Of a stretch of 23,105 bases of DNA, positions 12,424-19,710 are shown piece by piece (position 1 is the stretch's first letter; each line of letters begins with the position of its first letter). This DNA comes from a virus. The stretch spans positions 1 to 23,105 of the IMG/VR virus record IMGVR_UViG_3300047546_001399. One strand, given 5' to 3'. Below the pieces are notes generated by a model. That model had not been told where the DNA came from. It saw only the letters and a program-made list of their open reading frames with translations, and searched no databases. Both the position numbers and the translations under genes were made by a program.

Positions 12424-12700
12424 GTATGGGTTTCCAATTATTGCAGCTGGTGGTATGGGATACTTTATTTACTTTATCTGGATGTGGACGACAACTGAAG
12501 TAAGTCCAGTTCTTGCAGATGCTAATAAAACACTTATTGGTTTAATTGATAGAGTTCGTAGATTAGATAATGATCTTATCAGATTAAATCAAAAACTAAG
12601 AATGACTGTAACACTTAAACAAAAACCTAACTATGGTAAAGCTGATATTAAAAAGTATGATGATGAGAATAATAAATCATCTGTTAAGAGGAGAGACTAA
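12392..12700 (+). CDS. One-TM protein with holin-like topology (paralogue 2)
   Basis: Its membrane segment is YGFPIIAAGGMGYFIYFIWM (about 12-31), followed by a helical region (ADANKTLIGLIDRVRRLDND) and a charged tail (KKYDDENNKSSVKRRD). The layout matches the protein at 11964-12281: GFPI at the helix start, then GYF, then L..R.R.....L. The two are probably diverged duplicates and might form a pair such as a holin with its modulator. GTGGAAG lies upstream of ATG 12392. Confidence 0.65.
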   Translation: MDMDIGELVNKYGFPIIAAGGMGYFIYFIWMWTTTEVSPVLADANKTLIGLIDRVRRLDNDLIRLNQKLRMTVTLKQKPNYGKADIKKYDDENNKSSVKRRD

Positions 12701-12933
12701 TGAGAAAGATTCTAGTAGCAACAGCATTTGCATTCCTACTTTCAACTAGTGCATATGCAGCTAATAAACCGGTAGATCCAGCAACAGCTGCAGCAAACAA
12801 AGCACGTATTGAACAAGCTATCAAAAAGAATAGAGAAAAGAAGGCTGCCAAGAAAGCTGCAGAAGAGGCACTTAAGAAAGAATGTGCTGCTAATCCTAAG
12901 CTAAAGAAATGTGCTAAGAAAAAGAAAAAGTAA
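12700..12933 (+). CDS. Secreted Lys/Ala-rich basic protein
   Basis: A clear Sec signal peptide (MRKILVATAFAFLLSTSAYA, cleavage after AYA) is followed by a 57-residue mature part built of Lys, Ala and Glu, with two cysteines (ECAAN, KKCAKK) that could form a disulfide. The mature protein is strongly basic and helical. GGAG precedes the ATG, which overlaps the upstream stop (TAATG). Its stop directly abuts the stop of the convergent cyclase gene. A periplasmic role, perhaps near the envelope or DNA, is inference. Confidence 0.75.
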   Translation: MRKILVATAFAFLLSTSAYAANKPVDPATAAANKARIEQAIKKNREKKAAKKAAEEALKKECAANPKLKKCAKKKKK

Positions 12934-14973
12934 TTACTTCGAAGTAGCTCTATAAACACCATCAAAGTTCTTTGGTGGTTCACTTTCCATACGCTCGAGC
13001 ATCATGTCATAGTAGTGCTCAAGCTTTCCATTAAATAGCTTCTTAGATTCTCTAGCATATGTTCTCGCTCTGCCCCAATCACCTTCATAATAGAATGATA
13101 AGAATCTAATATGATTTTTTTCGTGACTGTTAGCCCAATCTGCACTATCGATGATTGTAAAGATCTTCACACCTTCTTTTTTACCCTTAACAGCAATACA
13201 ATCTAATTCAATAACATTGTATGCACCCTTTACAGCTGCTGCTGTTGCTGGTCCAAGTATAATATAAACACCGTAGTTTTTTGATTGACCTTCTAATCGT
13301 GACGCAAGATTGACATTATCTCCCAAACAAGTATAGTCAAAGCGTTGTGTACTGCCCATATTGCCAACAACGACGCTACCAGTGTTGATACCAAGACCCA
13401 TACCAAATGGTGGTACACCTTCTTTTGCAATCTCATCGTTGAAATCCTTTAACTTACCTAGCATCTTGACTGCAGCATCAACAGCATTCTTTGCATGATT
13501 ATGATCATCGAGTGGTGCATTCCAGAATGCCATTTGTGCATCACCAATATATTTGTCAAGTGTACCATTTGAATCTAAAATAGACTGAGTCATTGCAGTC
13601 ATATAACGATTCATAATCTTAGTGAGACCTTGAACGTCTGCACCATAATGTTCTGAGATAGAAGTAAAACCACGAACATCAGTAAACATAATTGAGAGCT
13701 CACGTGTCTCACCACCAAGCTGAAGTAGTTCTGGATTTTTCTGTAACTTTTCAACCATTGCTGGTGATAGATATGTTCCAAATTGTTTCTTAATTTGTAG
13801 CTTTTGCATATACTCAGATATCATCTTCTGAGCAACAATCATAAAGTAAATTAGTGAACCTGCAAGTAGTATATAAGATGAATCCCAAAGTTGGTTATAG
13901 TTTTTAAACAGATAACTTTGTGTATAAGCTATTGCTGGAAATAATATAATATAAACTGGAACAGTCCAAAGTACAGGTAGTCTAGTTACTACTAATACAA
14001 TTAAGAGTCCTAGTAATGCAAATGCTAAAAGTTCTACTGTAGGTGCAATTGCAATACGTTCTGGAGTTGTACCTGCAAACACTGATAGCAATGCTTGTGC
14101 TTGTAGGTCTTGTACAAATTGTTCACCATGAGGTGTTGCAACTACTGTAGACACACCAGATGCAGAAACACCTAGAATAACCAATTTACCTTCTACATCT
14201 TTCTGTTCTACATCCAGGAAGTCTACATGCTTAAAACGACTAGAAGGGTCAATCCAGATACGAGCATGAGCATCAGTGTTAACAGTCTTAAACTGTGGAA
14301 TGCGTACAGCCTCGATACCTGCTTCTCCAGTTTTAATTTGGAACGATGGGTCATCTGTTAATGTCCTAATAATTTCTAATGGTAGTGAAGGATATAATTG
14401 ATCACCAATTCTAACTACCATTGGCATGCGTCTGATAACACCATCTATTTCTGGTGTTGATGCAATTGTACCAACACCTGCAGCATTATCTGCAAATTGT
14501 TTTAATGGAGCAACAGCACCAGGCCAGCTAAAAGTATAGGGGAGAGGGTCAGCACCAATGGCAGAAAATCCTCTCCTAACAGCATCAGGTCGTTGGGTTT
14601 GGTTGGTAGGCACTTGAGCAAGTACGATACCGCCTGATCCAATAGATTTTGCAAATTCATTATCGTGTCCACTTCTATCTGGTTCTGAAAACAAAATAGG
14701 AAATACAATAACACCAGCTTGATAATGACGAAGACGTTCAATCATATCAGCAAACTCTTTACGATCGATAGGCCATTGACCTAGCTTTTCAAGAGTCTTA
14801 TCTGATACATCTACAATTACAATATCCTCGTTTGTTGTTATCTCTTTACTACGTAGTGTATAGTCAATAGACTTCAATTCCAGTATCTGTACAGGATATG
14901 GATTCAATACCTTAATTGCTATTAATGCAACAAGAACAAGTAAAGAAAGAGGATATGTAAGAATTTTTTTCAT
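12934..14973 (-). CDS. CHASE2-domain class III adenylate cyclase
   Basis: The 679-aa protein has an N-terminal helix (5-22), a periplasmic CHASE2 sensor (about 25-300, with RSKEITTNEDIVIVDV and FPILFSEPDR), three membrane helices (about 308-380) and a cytoplasmic class III catalytic domain (about 425-600). Metal-binding Asp432 (FTDVRGFTS) and Asp478 (IGDAQMAFW), adenine-contacting Lys474 and Thr548, and transition-state Asn555/Arg559 (CLGDNVNLASRLEG) are all present, so it should make cAMP. A 70-residue TPR-like tail follows. It is the last gene of the csgF-csgG operon, coupled to the curlin-like gene by a 4-nt overlap. CHASE2 cyclases often sit beside FecR-type proteins in bacteria, as here. 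Confidence 0.92.
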   Translation of the reverse strand: MKKILTYPLSLLVLVALIAIKVLNPYPVQILELKSIDYTLRSKEITTNEDIVIVDVSDKTLEKLGQWPIDRKEFADMIERLRHYQAGVIVFPILFSEPDRSGHDNEFAKSIGSGGIVLAQVPTNQTQRPDAVRRGFSAIGADPLPYTFSWPGAVAPLKQFADNAAGVGTIASTPEIDGVIRRMPMVVRIGDQLYPSLPLEIIRTLTDDPSFQIKTGEAGIEAVRIPQFKTVNTDAHARIWIDPSSRFKHVDFLDVEQKDVEGKLVILGVSASGVSTVVATPHGEQFVQDLQAQALLSVFAGTTPERIAIAPTVELLAFALLGLLIVLVVTRLPVLWTVPVYIILFPAIAYTQSYLFKNYNQLWDSSYILLAGSLIYFMIVAQKMISEYMQKLQIKKQFGTYLSPAMVEKLQKNPELLQLGGETRELSIMFTDVRGFTSISEHYGADVQGLTKIMNRYMTAMTQSILDSNGTLDKYIGDAQMAFWNAPLDDHNHAKNAVDAAVKMLGKLKDFNDEIAKEGVPPFGMGLGINTGSVVVGNMGSTQRFDYTCLGDNVNLASRLEGQSKNYGVYIILGPATAAAVKGAYNVIELDCIAVKGKKEGVKIFTIIDSADWANSHEKNHIRFLSFYYEGDWGRARTYARESKKLFNGKLEHYYDMMLERMESEPPKNFDGVYRATSK

Positions 14974-15305
14974 TGTGTCTGGTTCACTATCAATGGATAT
15001 GGATTACAAGATGATATACCGCAATACTGTTGTATGGAATAAGAAAGATTGGACGAGCTATTCTGTGTAACAGATATAGAATAATTAGTAAAATTACCAT
15101 ATAATTCTATATTAGAACTATGACTTCCTCCACCTTCCTGATCTATAGAAACAGTACTGTTATTTAGGTTAGTTGCTAGAAAGCTAGATGAAGGATCCCC
15201 TACCTGTGTAGCAGTTATTGCATTAGAACTACCAGACAAATTTATAATATTACTACCAGCATAACATGGTGTACATAATAAAAGAAATAAAAGTATCTTT
15301 TTCAT
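14970..15305 (-). CDS. Secreted curlin-repeat-like protein (CsgA/CsgB-like), short
   Basis: The 111-aa protein has a signal peptide (MKKILLFLLLCTPCYA) and Asn/Ser/Gln-rich repeats of the curlin type: SSNAITATQVGD, NNSTVSIDQEGGG, SNIELYGN, YSISVTQNSSSN. Such strand-turn repeats with Gln and Asn ladders stack into amyloid beta-helices. There is a Cys pair near the end (YCGISSC). It overlaps the FecR gene and the cyclase gene by 4 nt each. It may be a nucleator or a minor subunit; no CsgB-specific feature can be shown. Confidence 0.75.
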   Translation of the reverse strand: MKKILLFLLLCTPCYAGSNIINLSGSSNAITATQVGDPSSSFLATNLNNSTVSIDQEGGGSHSSNIELYGNFTNYSISVTQNSSSNLSYSIQQYCGISSCNPYPLIVNQTQ

Positions 15306-16405
15306 AGCGATTGCTTTATGTTAATTGTTGTAGAGCCAGCGCTATTTACAACTTGTTTAATTGAAATAGCATCTTGAGTTAAATTGTATGTTACTGTATG
15401 GGTATCCTGAACGTTTAGTTCTGCGTAATGATTTGGATCTTCTCTGTAAAGTACTAAATTGTTAGTCTCATCTACAAAGAATTTAAGACCAGCAGCCTTA
15501 TTATATTTGTTATAATTAGGAAGCATTGAATTGAACTCTTCTAGCTCACTCTGTAGAAATTGAGAACTTTGAGCATCAAGAACATTTAATAAGAAATTTT
15601 GATCTAAGTAATTAACATCCAATCTACTGTTAATAAGATAATCTTTATTAAGTTCATCATACTTTAAAAAATCTACATTAAGAAAATCTTGATCTAGGAA
15701 GTTTTTAGTAAGAATAGTTTCATCTTCGTTTTTTTTAAGTTCTTTAGGTGGTGTTACAATCAACAGATTGTTAATTTGATTTTCACTTAGTTCCAAAAGA
15801 ACAGGTTTAGTAGGTAACTTGCCTCTTGTATCGACTGATGTCGCCTGGAATGGTTTAGTTAACCAAACCTCTCCAGCATCTGTCATAACTACGATTTGTC
15901 CAGTAATACAATCCTTCTCAACATCCTTAAACCCGGTGGGACAAGAAGGTAAAAGAATAATAGTACTGCGACCAATCTCGTCAACAGTCGACGTAAAGTC
16001 GGTACCTCTAACACCAATTGTAGCGGATGGCGTCTCAACTTTAACTTGTTGTGGGTCATTCTTTGCAATCTGCCCTGATGTATACTTTACTGTCCCCAAT
16101 GCAATCTTAACAGCTAGTTTACCAGCACCTTTATTGGGATCATAGACAAAGTTATCTATTACGAGCTTGCTTTGCTCGGTGATATGAACTTGTGTTTGAT
16201 CTTCAAACGTAATACCCGCTTTTGCATTAGCAGTAGTGACAGTATCGTCCATCTCTACCTTTGTGCTAAGCTCAGAAGGTATTACGTCTTTGTTTCTTTT
16301 TATTTCAGTAGGACCTGACTGTTCTGTAACTGTGCCTACAGCAGCATTAGTAATTGCTGTTGATGTGCATAGTATTGCCAGAACCAGTAATAGTCGCTGT
16401 AACAT
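15302..16405 (-). CDS. FecR-domain secreted protein
   Basis: The 367-aa protein has a signal peptide (QRLLLVLAILCTSTAITNA), then a FecR domain about residues 25-135: VGTVTEQSGPTEIKRNKD, ELSTKVEMDDTVTTANAKAG, FEDQTQVHITEQSKLVID and TPSATIGVRGTDFTS. A Cys pair occurs in LLPSCPTGFKDVEKDC. The second half is Asn/Leu/Asp-rich (LDQDFLNVDFLKYDELNKDY), a repeat-like region of unknown fold. I use ATG 16405 with GGAG upstream, not the frame from 16423. It overlaps the upstream curlin-like gene by 59 nt. In bacteria FecR-type proteins pair with CHASE2 cyclases, suggesting a sensing role. Confidence 0.85.
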   Translation of the reverse strand: MLQRLLLVLAILCTSTAITNAAVGTVTEQSGPTEIKRNKDVIPSELSTKVEMDDTVTTANAKAGITFEDQTQVHITEQSKLVIDNFVYDPNKGAGKLAVKIALGTVKYTSGQIAKNDPQQVKVETPSATIGVRGTDFTSTVDEIGRSTIILLPSCPTGFKDVEKDCITGQIVVMTDAGEVWLTKPFQATSVDTRGKLPTKPVLLELSENQINNLLIVTPPKELKKNEDETILTKNFLDQDFLNVDFLKYDELNKDYLINSRLDVNYLDQNFLLNVLDAQSSQFLQSELEEFNSMLPNYNKYNKAAGLKFFVDETNNLVLYREDPNHYAELNVQDTHTVTYNLTQDAISIKQVVNSAGSTTINIKQSL

Positions 16406-17021
16406 TGCTGTCAACTCCACCACCTTGGTCTATATTAACTGAGTTGGTTGCTCCAACTATAGTTAAATTTGCATTATGTCCATTAGTACCAGCTGCACCT
16501 TTTTGTCTAATTTGTACAGTGTTACCATTACCACCTGAAATATCTACAGCAGATTGTGCACCTGATATAGCAGTGGATTCATTGTTGATAGTTACATCAT
16601 TATTATCTGAAGATATGTTAATTGTCGATGTACTAGATGATGTATCAAAGTTTCGATTGATAATATTAGAGTTACCATTGACCACATCAGTCATAGTAAT
16701 AGAAGAACAAGTAACACAAAGCAAACTTAACTGGTTATAGTTACCAGTAAAGGTATGAGAAAGAGTATTACCGTTACCGTCTACTGAATAAGCAGCAGTA
16801 TTATTATTACCTATCTGATCTATTGTTATAGCGTTAGAATTACCATTTATAATCGCGTGATTTGTTGCGTCACCAATGCTGTTACCTAATCCAGTTTGTG
16901 TCAGATCAACTGTAGAACTGCTACCGATCTGATCAACTATAATTAAATTACTTGCAGCATTTGCATATTGAAACATAACCAAGAATGACAAAAGCGCTGT
17001 CAATCTTGCTAGTAGTTTCAT
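16347..17021 (-). CDS. csgA: CsgA-like curlin-repeat protein (main subunit candidate)
   Basis: The 224-aa protein has a signal peptide (LLARLTALLSFLVMFQYANA) and about nine curlin-like repeats with alternating polar/aliphatic strands, for example LIIVDQIGSSSTVDLTQTGL, NSNAITIDQIGNNNT, GNGNTLSHTFTGNYNQLSL and NSVNIDQGGG. Conserved Q.G..N motifs match curlin repeats. It should be secreted through CsgG and self-assemble. There is a CVTC pair in the middle, unusual for CsgA. Its end shares 59 nt with the FecR gene in another frame. Confidence 0.85.
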   Translation of the reverse strand: MKLLARLTALLSFLVMFQYANAASNLIIVDQIGSSSTVDLTQTGLGNSIGDATNHAIINGNSNAITIDQIGNNNTAAYSVDGNGNTLSHTFTGNYNQLSLLCVTCSSITMTDVVNGNSNIINRNFDTSSSTSTINISSDNNDVTINNESTAISGAQSAVDISGGNGNTVQIRQKGAAGTNGHNANLTIVGATNSVNIDQGGGVDSNVTATITGSGNTMHINSNY

Positions 17022-17023
17022 TA

Positions 17024-17830
17024 TTACCTCTTTTCTGGTTTATACTTCCATAATTGTTTTCTTATTCCTTCACGAACCATTTGTACTACAGCTTCTTCAA
17101 TAGCAATACGAACCGCATACGTTGTAGGCTCGTTGATGTTGTTACCTGCTTCAAACTCAACTGTAGTAGTATTCTGGTCTACAAACTTTAACAAATTTCC
17201 ATTAGTACCTGTGCTAAGAATAGTCTTAGATACTCCTGTTGATAATAAAATCTCACCTGTATTAATGGAAACTAATCTCAATACTACGGTTACTTCATCT
17301 TTACGGTATTGCTGTGATGCTCCTATTCCTAATAAACGAGCACCAGCACCACCAGATGAAACATTACTATCATATCCTACCACTCCACCCTCAATCATAA
17401 TACCTGCTACGATAAGAGGTTGTAGTGGTTTAGCTTCTTTACCTTCGTATACTTCTCTTTGACTCTTAATAAGTTGTCTCTCTTTAACTAGATTATCTAA
17501 GTTAACTCTCTCAACAACTTTAAACCAAGTCCCACCTCCAGCATCTTGTAATGCCTTAATCATGAATACTTCTGAACCTTGTGATACTGCAGTGCTAAGA
17601 TCAGCAAAGCGATCATTTGGTTTTCTTTGTCCTGTTAGATCTCCAAACTTATAAACAGCAACTGGAATTTGATCTCCAGCAGGAGGTGCAAGATTAATTA
17701 GATCATTCTGTCTCTTTTTATAAATTGGAGTTGGCATTTCTGTCTTGAGCTCGTCTCTGTAATCCCTAGGAACAGAGTTACAGCCAACAAGCATCAACAA
17801 TACAACCCCTGCAGTTAATAATATCTTCAT
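17024..17830 (-). CDS. csgG: CsgG-type curli secretion channel lipoprotein
   Basis: The 268-aa protein (E. coli CsgG is 277) has a lipobox LMLVGC with Cys17, so it is an outer-membrane lipoprotein. The fold shows PVAVYKFGDLTGQRKP, STAVSQGSEVFMIKALQDAG, WFKVVERVNLDNLVKERQLI, and the GARLLGIGASQQYRKDEVTV and VSINTGEILLSTGVSKTIL strands of the membrane barrel. CsgG forms a nonameric pore through which curlin subunits pass. It is full-length with no broken region, between csgF (4-nt overlap) and the curlin-like gene (2-nt gap). Confidence 0.95.
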   Translation of the reverse strand: MKILLTAGVVLLMLVGCNSVPRDYRDELKTEMPTPIYKKRQNDLINLAPPAGDQIPVAVYKFGDLTGQRKPNDRFADLSTAVSQGSEVFMIKALQDAGGGTWFKVVERVNLDNLVKERQLIKSQREVYEGKEAKPLQPLIVAGIMIEGGVVGYDSNVSSGGAGARLLGIGASQQYRKDEVTVVLRLVSINTGEILLSTGVSKTILSTGTNGNLLKFVDQNTTTVEFEAGNNINEPTTYAVRIAIEEAVVQMVREGIRKQLWKYKPEKR

Positions 17831-18264
17831 ATACCTAAACTTCCTACCGGTACAGTTATATCAGTAGTCATACCACCTGAATCTGTAATAATTAAATGTA
17901 TACCATCTGTCGTTTGTTCCCAGAATATATTGGAACCAGCAACGTCGAAATTACCGTTAGTCTCACCAGTATTAGAAAATAACTTTTCTGCAACTTTCTG
18001 AGATATTGTAGCATAAATTCTACTCTCAAGATTATTTAAGAACTTAGCTAGATTTGTGTTCTTAGCATCAGCGGCCGCTTTGGCAGCAGCAGCTTTTTGA
18101 TCTTCCATTATCTTCATCTTACGAGTGTATTCTTGGTTCTCAATAGTAAGAACATGAGAAGACCAACCTTCACCAGAGAATGAAGGGTTGTTAAACTTGA
18201 ATACCATCTCAGAAGCTGAAGCTGGTGTTATTATTAAAAAACCTGCTAAGACAAACCTGTTCAT
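17827..18264 (-). CDS. csgF: CsgF-type curli assembly factor
   Basis: The 145-aa protein (E. coli CsgF is 138) has a signal peptide (NRFVLAGFLIITPASA). The mature N-terminus SEMVFKFNNPSFSG is the hallmark of CsgF, the stretch that inserts into the CsgG pore. A helical Ala-rich middle (DQKAAAAKAAADAKN) and a beta-rich C-terminus (WEQTTDGIHLIITDSGGMTTDI) follow. It is the first gene of the curli operon, with GGAGG upstream of ATG and a perfect late promoter at 18279-18286. CsgE, CsgC and CsgD are not found in the window. Confidence 0.9.
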   Translation of the reverse strand: MNRFVLAGFLIITPASASEMVFKFNNPSFSGEGWSSHVLTIENQEYTRKMKIMEDQKAAAAKAAADAKNTNLAKFLNNLESRIYATISQKVAEKLFSNTGETNGNFDVAGSNIFWEQTTDGIHLIITDSGGMTTDITVPVGSLGI

Positions 18265-18278
18265 AAATACCTCCGTGA

Positions 18279-18286
18279 TATTTATA
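18279..18286 (-). promoter_or_regulatory. T4-type late promoter of the curli operon
   Basis: A perfect TATAAATA on the minus strand is followed 4 nt later by GGAGG and 12 nt later by ATG of csgF. The octamer sits in a divergent intergenic region; on the plus strand TATAAATT (18283-18290), one base off, faces the holin-like gene. Late control implies the curli/cyclase genes are made with virion and lysis proteins. Confidence 0.78.
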
Positions 18287-18332
18287 AATTTAATATGAAT
18301 TTTAGATGAATTTAGTTGATGGAGATATTATA

Positions 18333-18611
18333 ATGGCTAATTTAGACGAATTATCCGCTAAAGATGTATCAGAAGCACGAGCACTTCATACAGAGCTTGT
18401 CAAAAAAGGTGACTTAACTGCTAGTCATTTTATATATTGGTACTCATGGTTTTGGGCATTAAGCTCAACTGTGTACTTCTTCTGTATAACATTTATACAT
18501 CTACCAGAAGGTGGTAGAGATTTTGCAAACATAATCTTAGGATTCTTGCTTGGTACTGCTGTTGCTACCATCATTGGATTCTTCTATGGAAACAGCAATA
18601 AAGGAGCTTAA
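18333..18611 (+). CDS. Two-TM membrane protein, holin-like
   Basis: The 92-aa protein starts at MANLDELSAKDVSEA with GGAG 8 nt upstream (an earlier ATG at 18306 lacks one). After a charged helix come two membrane helices, about 40-58 (WFWALSSTVYFFCITFI) and 68-86 (FANIILGFLLGTAVATIIGF), then a short YGNSNKGA tail. This compact hairpin with a charged end fits small holins. No family can be named and no endolysin is next to it, so the role is uncertain. Confidence 0.6.
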   Translation: MANLDELSAKDVSEARALHTELVKKGDLTASHFIYWYSWFWALSSTVYFFCITFIHLPEGGRDFANIILGFLLGTAVATIIGFFYGNSNKGA

Positions 18612-18613
18612 AA

Positions 18614-18937
18614 ATGGCGGCTGCTAAAACATTAGAAAAAGGTTCAAAGTACGCTCAGTTTGATGTTGATGGTGATGGTACTGTTAGTGATGAGGAAATG
18701 AAAAAAGCTGAACATATGATTGAGTTTGAAAATAAGGACAAAAAAGAAGACCAGTTAAGAAGAATGGCTTGGGTTGCCATGCTCTCAATGGTCCTCTTTA
18801 CTCTTATTTTATTTTCTCCACTTGTAGAAGTAGCTAGAGTTTCTGCTCTTGCCAGCCTTCTACAAATGTTTTATATTGCACAAGCTGGTGTTGTTGCAAC
18901 ATTCTTTGGTGCTAGTGCATACGTAGCACAAAAGTAA
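18614..18937 (+). CDS. EF-hand membrane protein
   Basis: The N-terminal domain holds a canonical calcium-binding EF-hand loop, DVDGDGTVSDEE (about 18-29), with Asp/Asp/Asp/Thr/Val-Ser/Glu in the ligand positions. A charged helix follows, then two membrane helices (VAMLSMVLFTLILFSPL; about 50-68 and MFYIAQAGVVATFFGASAYV at the end). Relatives with YIAQAG.V....G are, to my knowledge, found in marine T4-like phages. It lies 2 nt after the holin-like gene, suggesting a joint role at the membrane, possibly calcium-sensitive. Confidence 0.75.
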   Translation: MAAAKTLEKGSKYAQFDVDGDGTVSDEEMKKAEHMIEFENKDKKEDQLRRMAWVAMLSMVLFTLILFSPLVEVARVSALASLLQMFYIAQAGVVATFFGASAYVAQK

Positions 18938-19258
18938 TCAAAGATTGCCTGGTCTAGACATAGGATCAATCCCTGGTTTTTTATCGTCAGATGTAACAAT
19001 ATAATTGACGGTAGAAATCAGGGATTTCTTTTTCTCAATATCCCATTCTTTAAGATAATCGTTTTCCTTATCAAAAAGAACTAGATAATCATCTTCAGTG
19101 ATCTCAGTAACACGAGAAATAGTCTCACCAAGCCATTCTTGGCTAAACTCATTTGCTTCTTCCAATGTTACTGTATCTTTAGCATGTTCTTCATTTTCAC
19201 AACGAACAACATATGATGTACGATAAGAAGAAACGGCATCAACTAGAAATAGTTTCAT
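18938..19258 (-). CDS. 106-aa acidic protein, unknown
   Basis: The protein begins MKLFLVDAVSSYRTSYVVRC, with an acidic body (TLEEANEFSQEWLGETISRV) and ends KKPGIDPMSRPGNL. The start at 19258 is chosen over the frame from 19282. It overlaps the upstream gene by 20 nt. Its stop abuts the stop of the convergent EF-hand gene with no gap. No family recognised. Confidence 0.7.
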   Translation of the reverse strand: MKLFLVDAVSSYRTSYVVRCENEEHAKDTVTLEEANEFSQEWLGETISRVTEITEDDYLVLFDKENDYLKEWDIEKKKSLISTVNYIVTSDDKKPGIDPMSRPGNL

Positions 19259-19421
19259 TTGCTTTTCTTTCCATCTGTTCATATTTTGCTACAATCATCC
19301 AGCCACCAAAAGCTGTAATACACATTCCAAGTGCACTCCAGTTTCCAACTAAAATGTTGAAAACAGCAGAAGCAATAATAGAAACTAAAATTAGTAATGT
19401 AACCTTATGTAATAATTTCAT
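19239..19421 (-). CDS. 60-aa two-TM membrane protein
   Basis: The protein consists of two hydrophobic helices, LLHKVTLLILVSIIASAVFN and LGMCITAFGGWMIVAKY, with a short charged tail. Its ATG overlaps the stop of the upstream gene (TAATG). A small membrane protein of unknown function. Confidence 0.65.
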   Translation of the reverse strand: MKLLHKVTLLILVSIIASAVFNILVGNWSALGMCITAFGGWMIVAKYEQMERKANETISS

Positions 19422-19624
19422 TACGCGGCCCTCATTTTAAAGTTATAAAATTTGCCATCACGGTTTAGTTTTGACACAGCGTCTATCCAAGACTTGGCAT
19501 CTCTTTCGTTTGGAAAATGGATTTTATCTGTAACTGTAAGTCCATTTAGTACACCTTTGGCAAGAGTCTTTTCAAACTCAACAACAATAGGAAAAAGATC
19601 TTTTCTTTCATCGTAGATAGACAT
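19421..19624 (-). CDS. 67-aa protein, unknown
   Basis: The sequence begins MSIYDERKDLFPIVVEFEKT and continues with TDKIHFPNERDAKSWIDAVS. It is a small mixed alpha/beta protein. GGAGG with 5-nt spacing decides the ATG at 19624 (a GTG at 19636 is the alternative). It is first in a three-gene leftward operon that starts after the terminator at 19668-19697. Confidence 0.7.
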   Translation of the reverse strand: MSIYDERKDLFPIVVEFEKTLAKGVLNGLTVTDKIHFPNERDAKSWIDAVSKLNRDGKFYNFKMRAA

Positions 19625-19667
19625 GGTCACCTCCACCGGTTGCTAATAATATATAGTACGATACAAA

Positions 19668-19697
19668 CAAAAAAAAGTCCACATAAAAATGTGGACT
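19668..19697 (-). terminator. Rho-independent terminator after the CAU tRNA
   Basis: On the minus strand AGTCCACAT-TTTT-ATGTGGACT is a perfect 9-bp stem followed by eight Ts. It ends the long leftward transcript that includes the tRNA and the small genes from 21238 downward. Confidence 0.93.
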
Positions 19698-19710
19698 AGT
19701 AAAAAATATT

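Noticed and set aside
12684-12983. 99-aa leftward ORF rich in Phe/Leu/Ala
   Set aside because: Antisense of the Lys/Ala-rich secreted protein; the bias is a mirror of its AAG/GCA codons.
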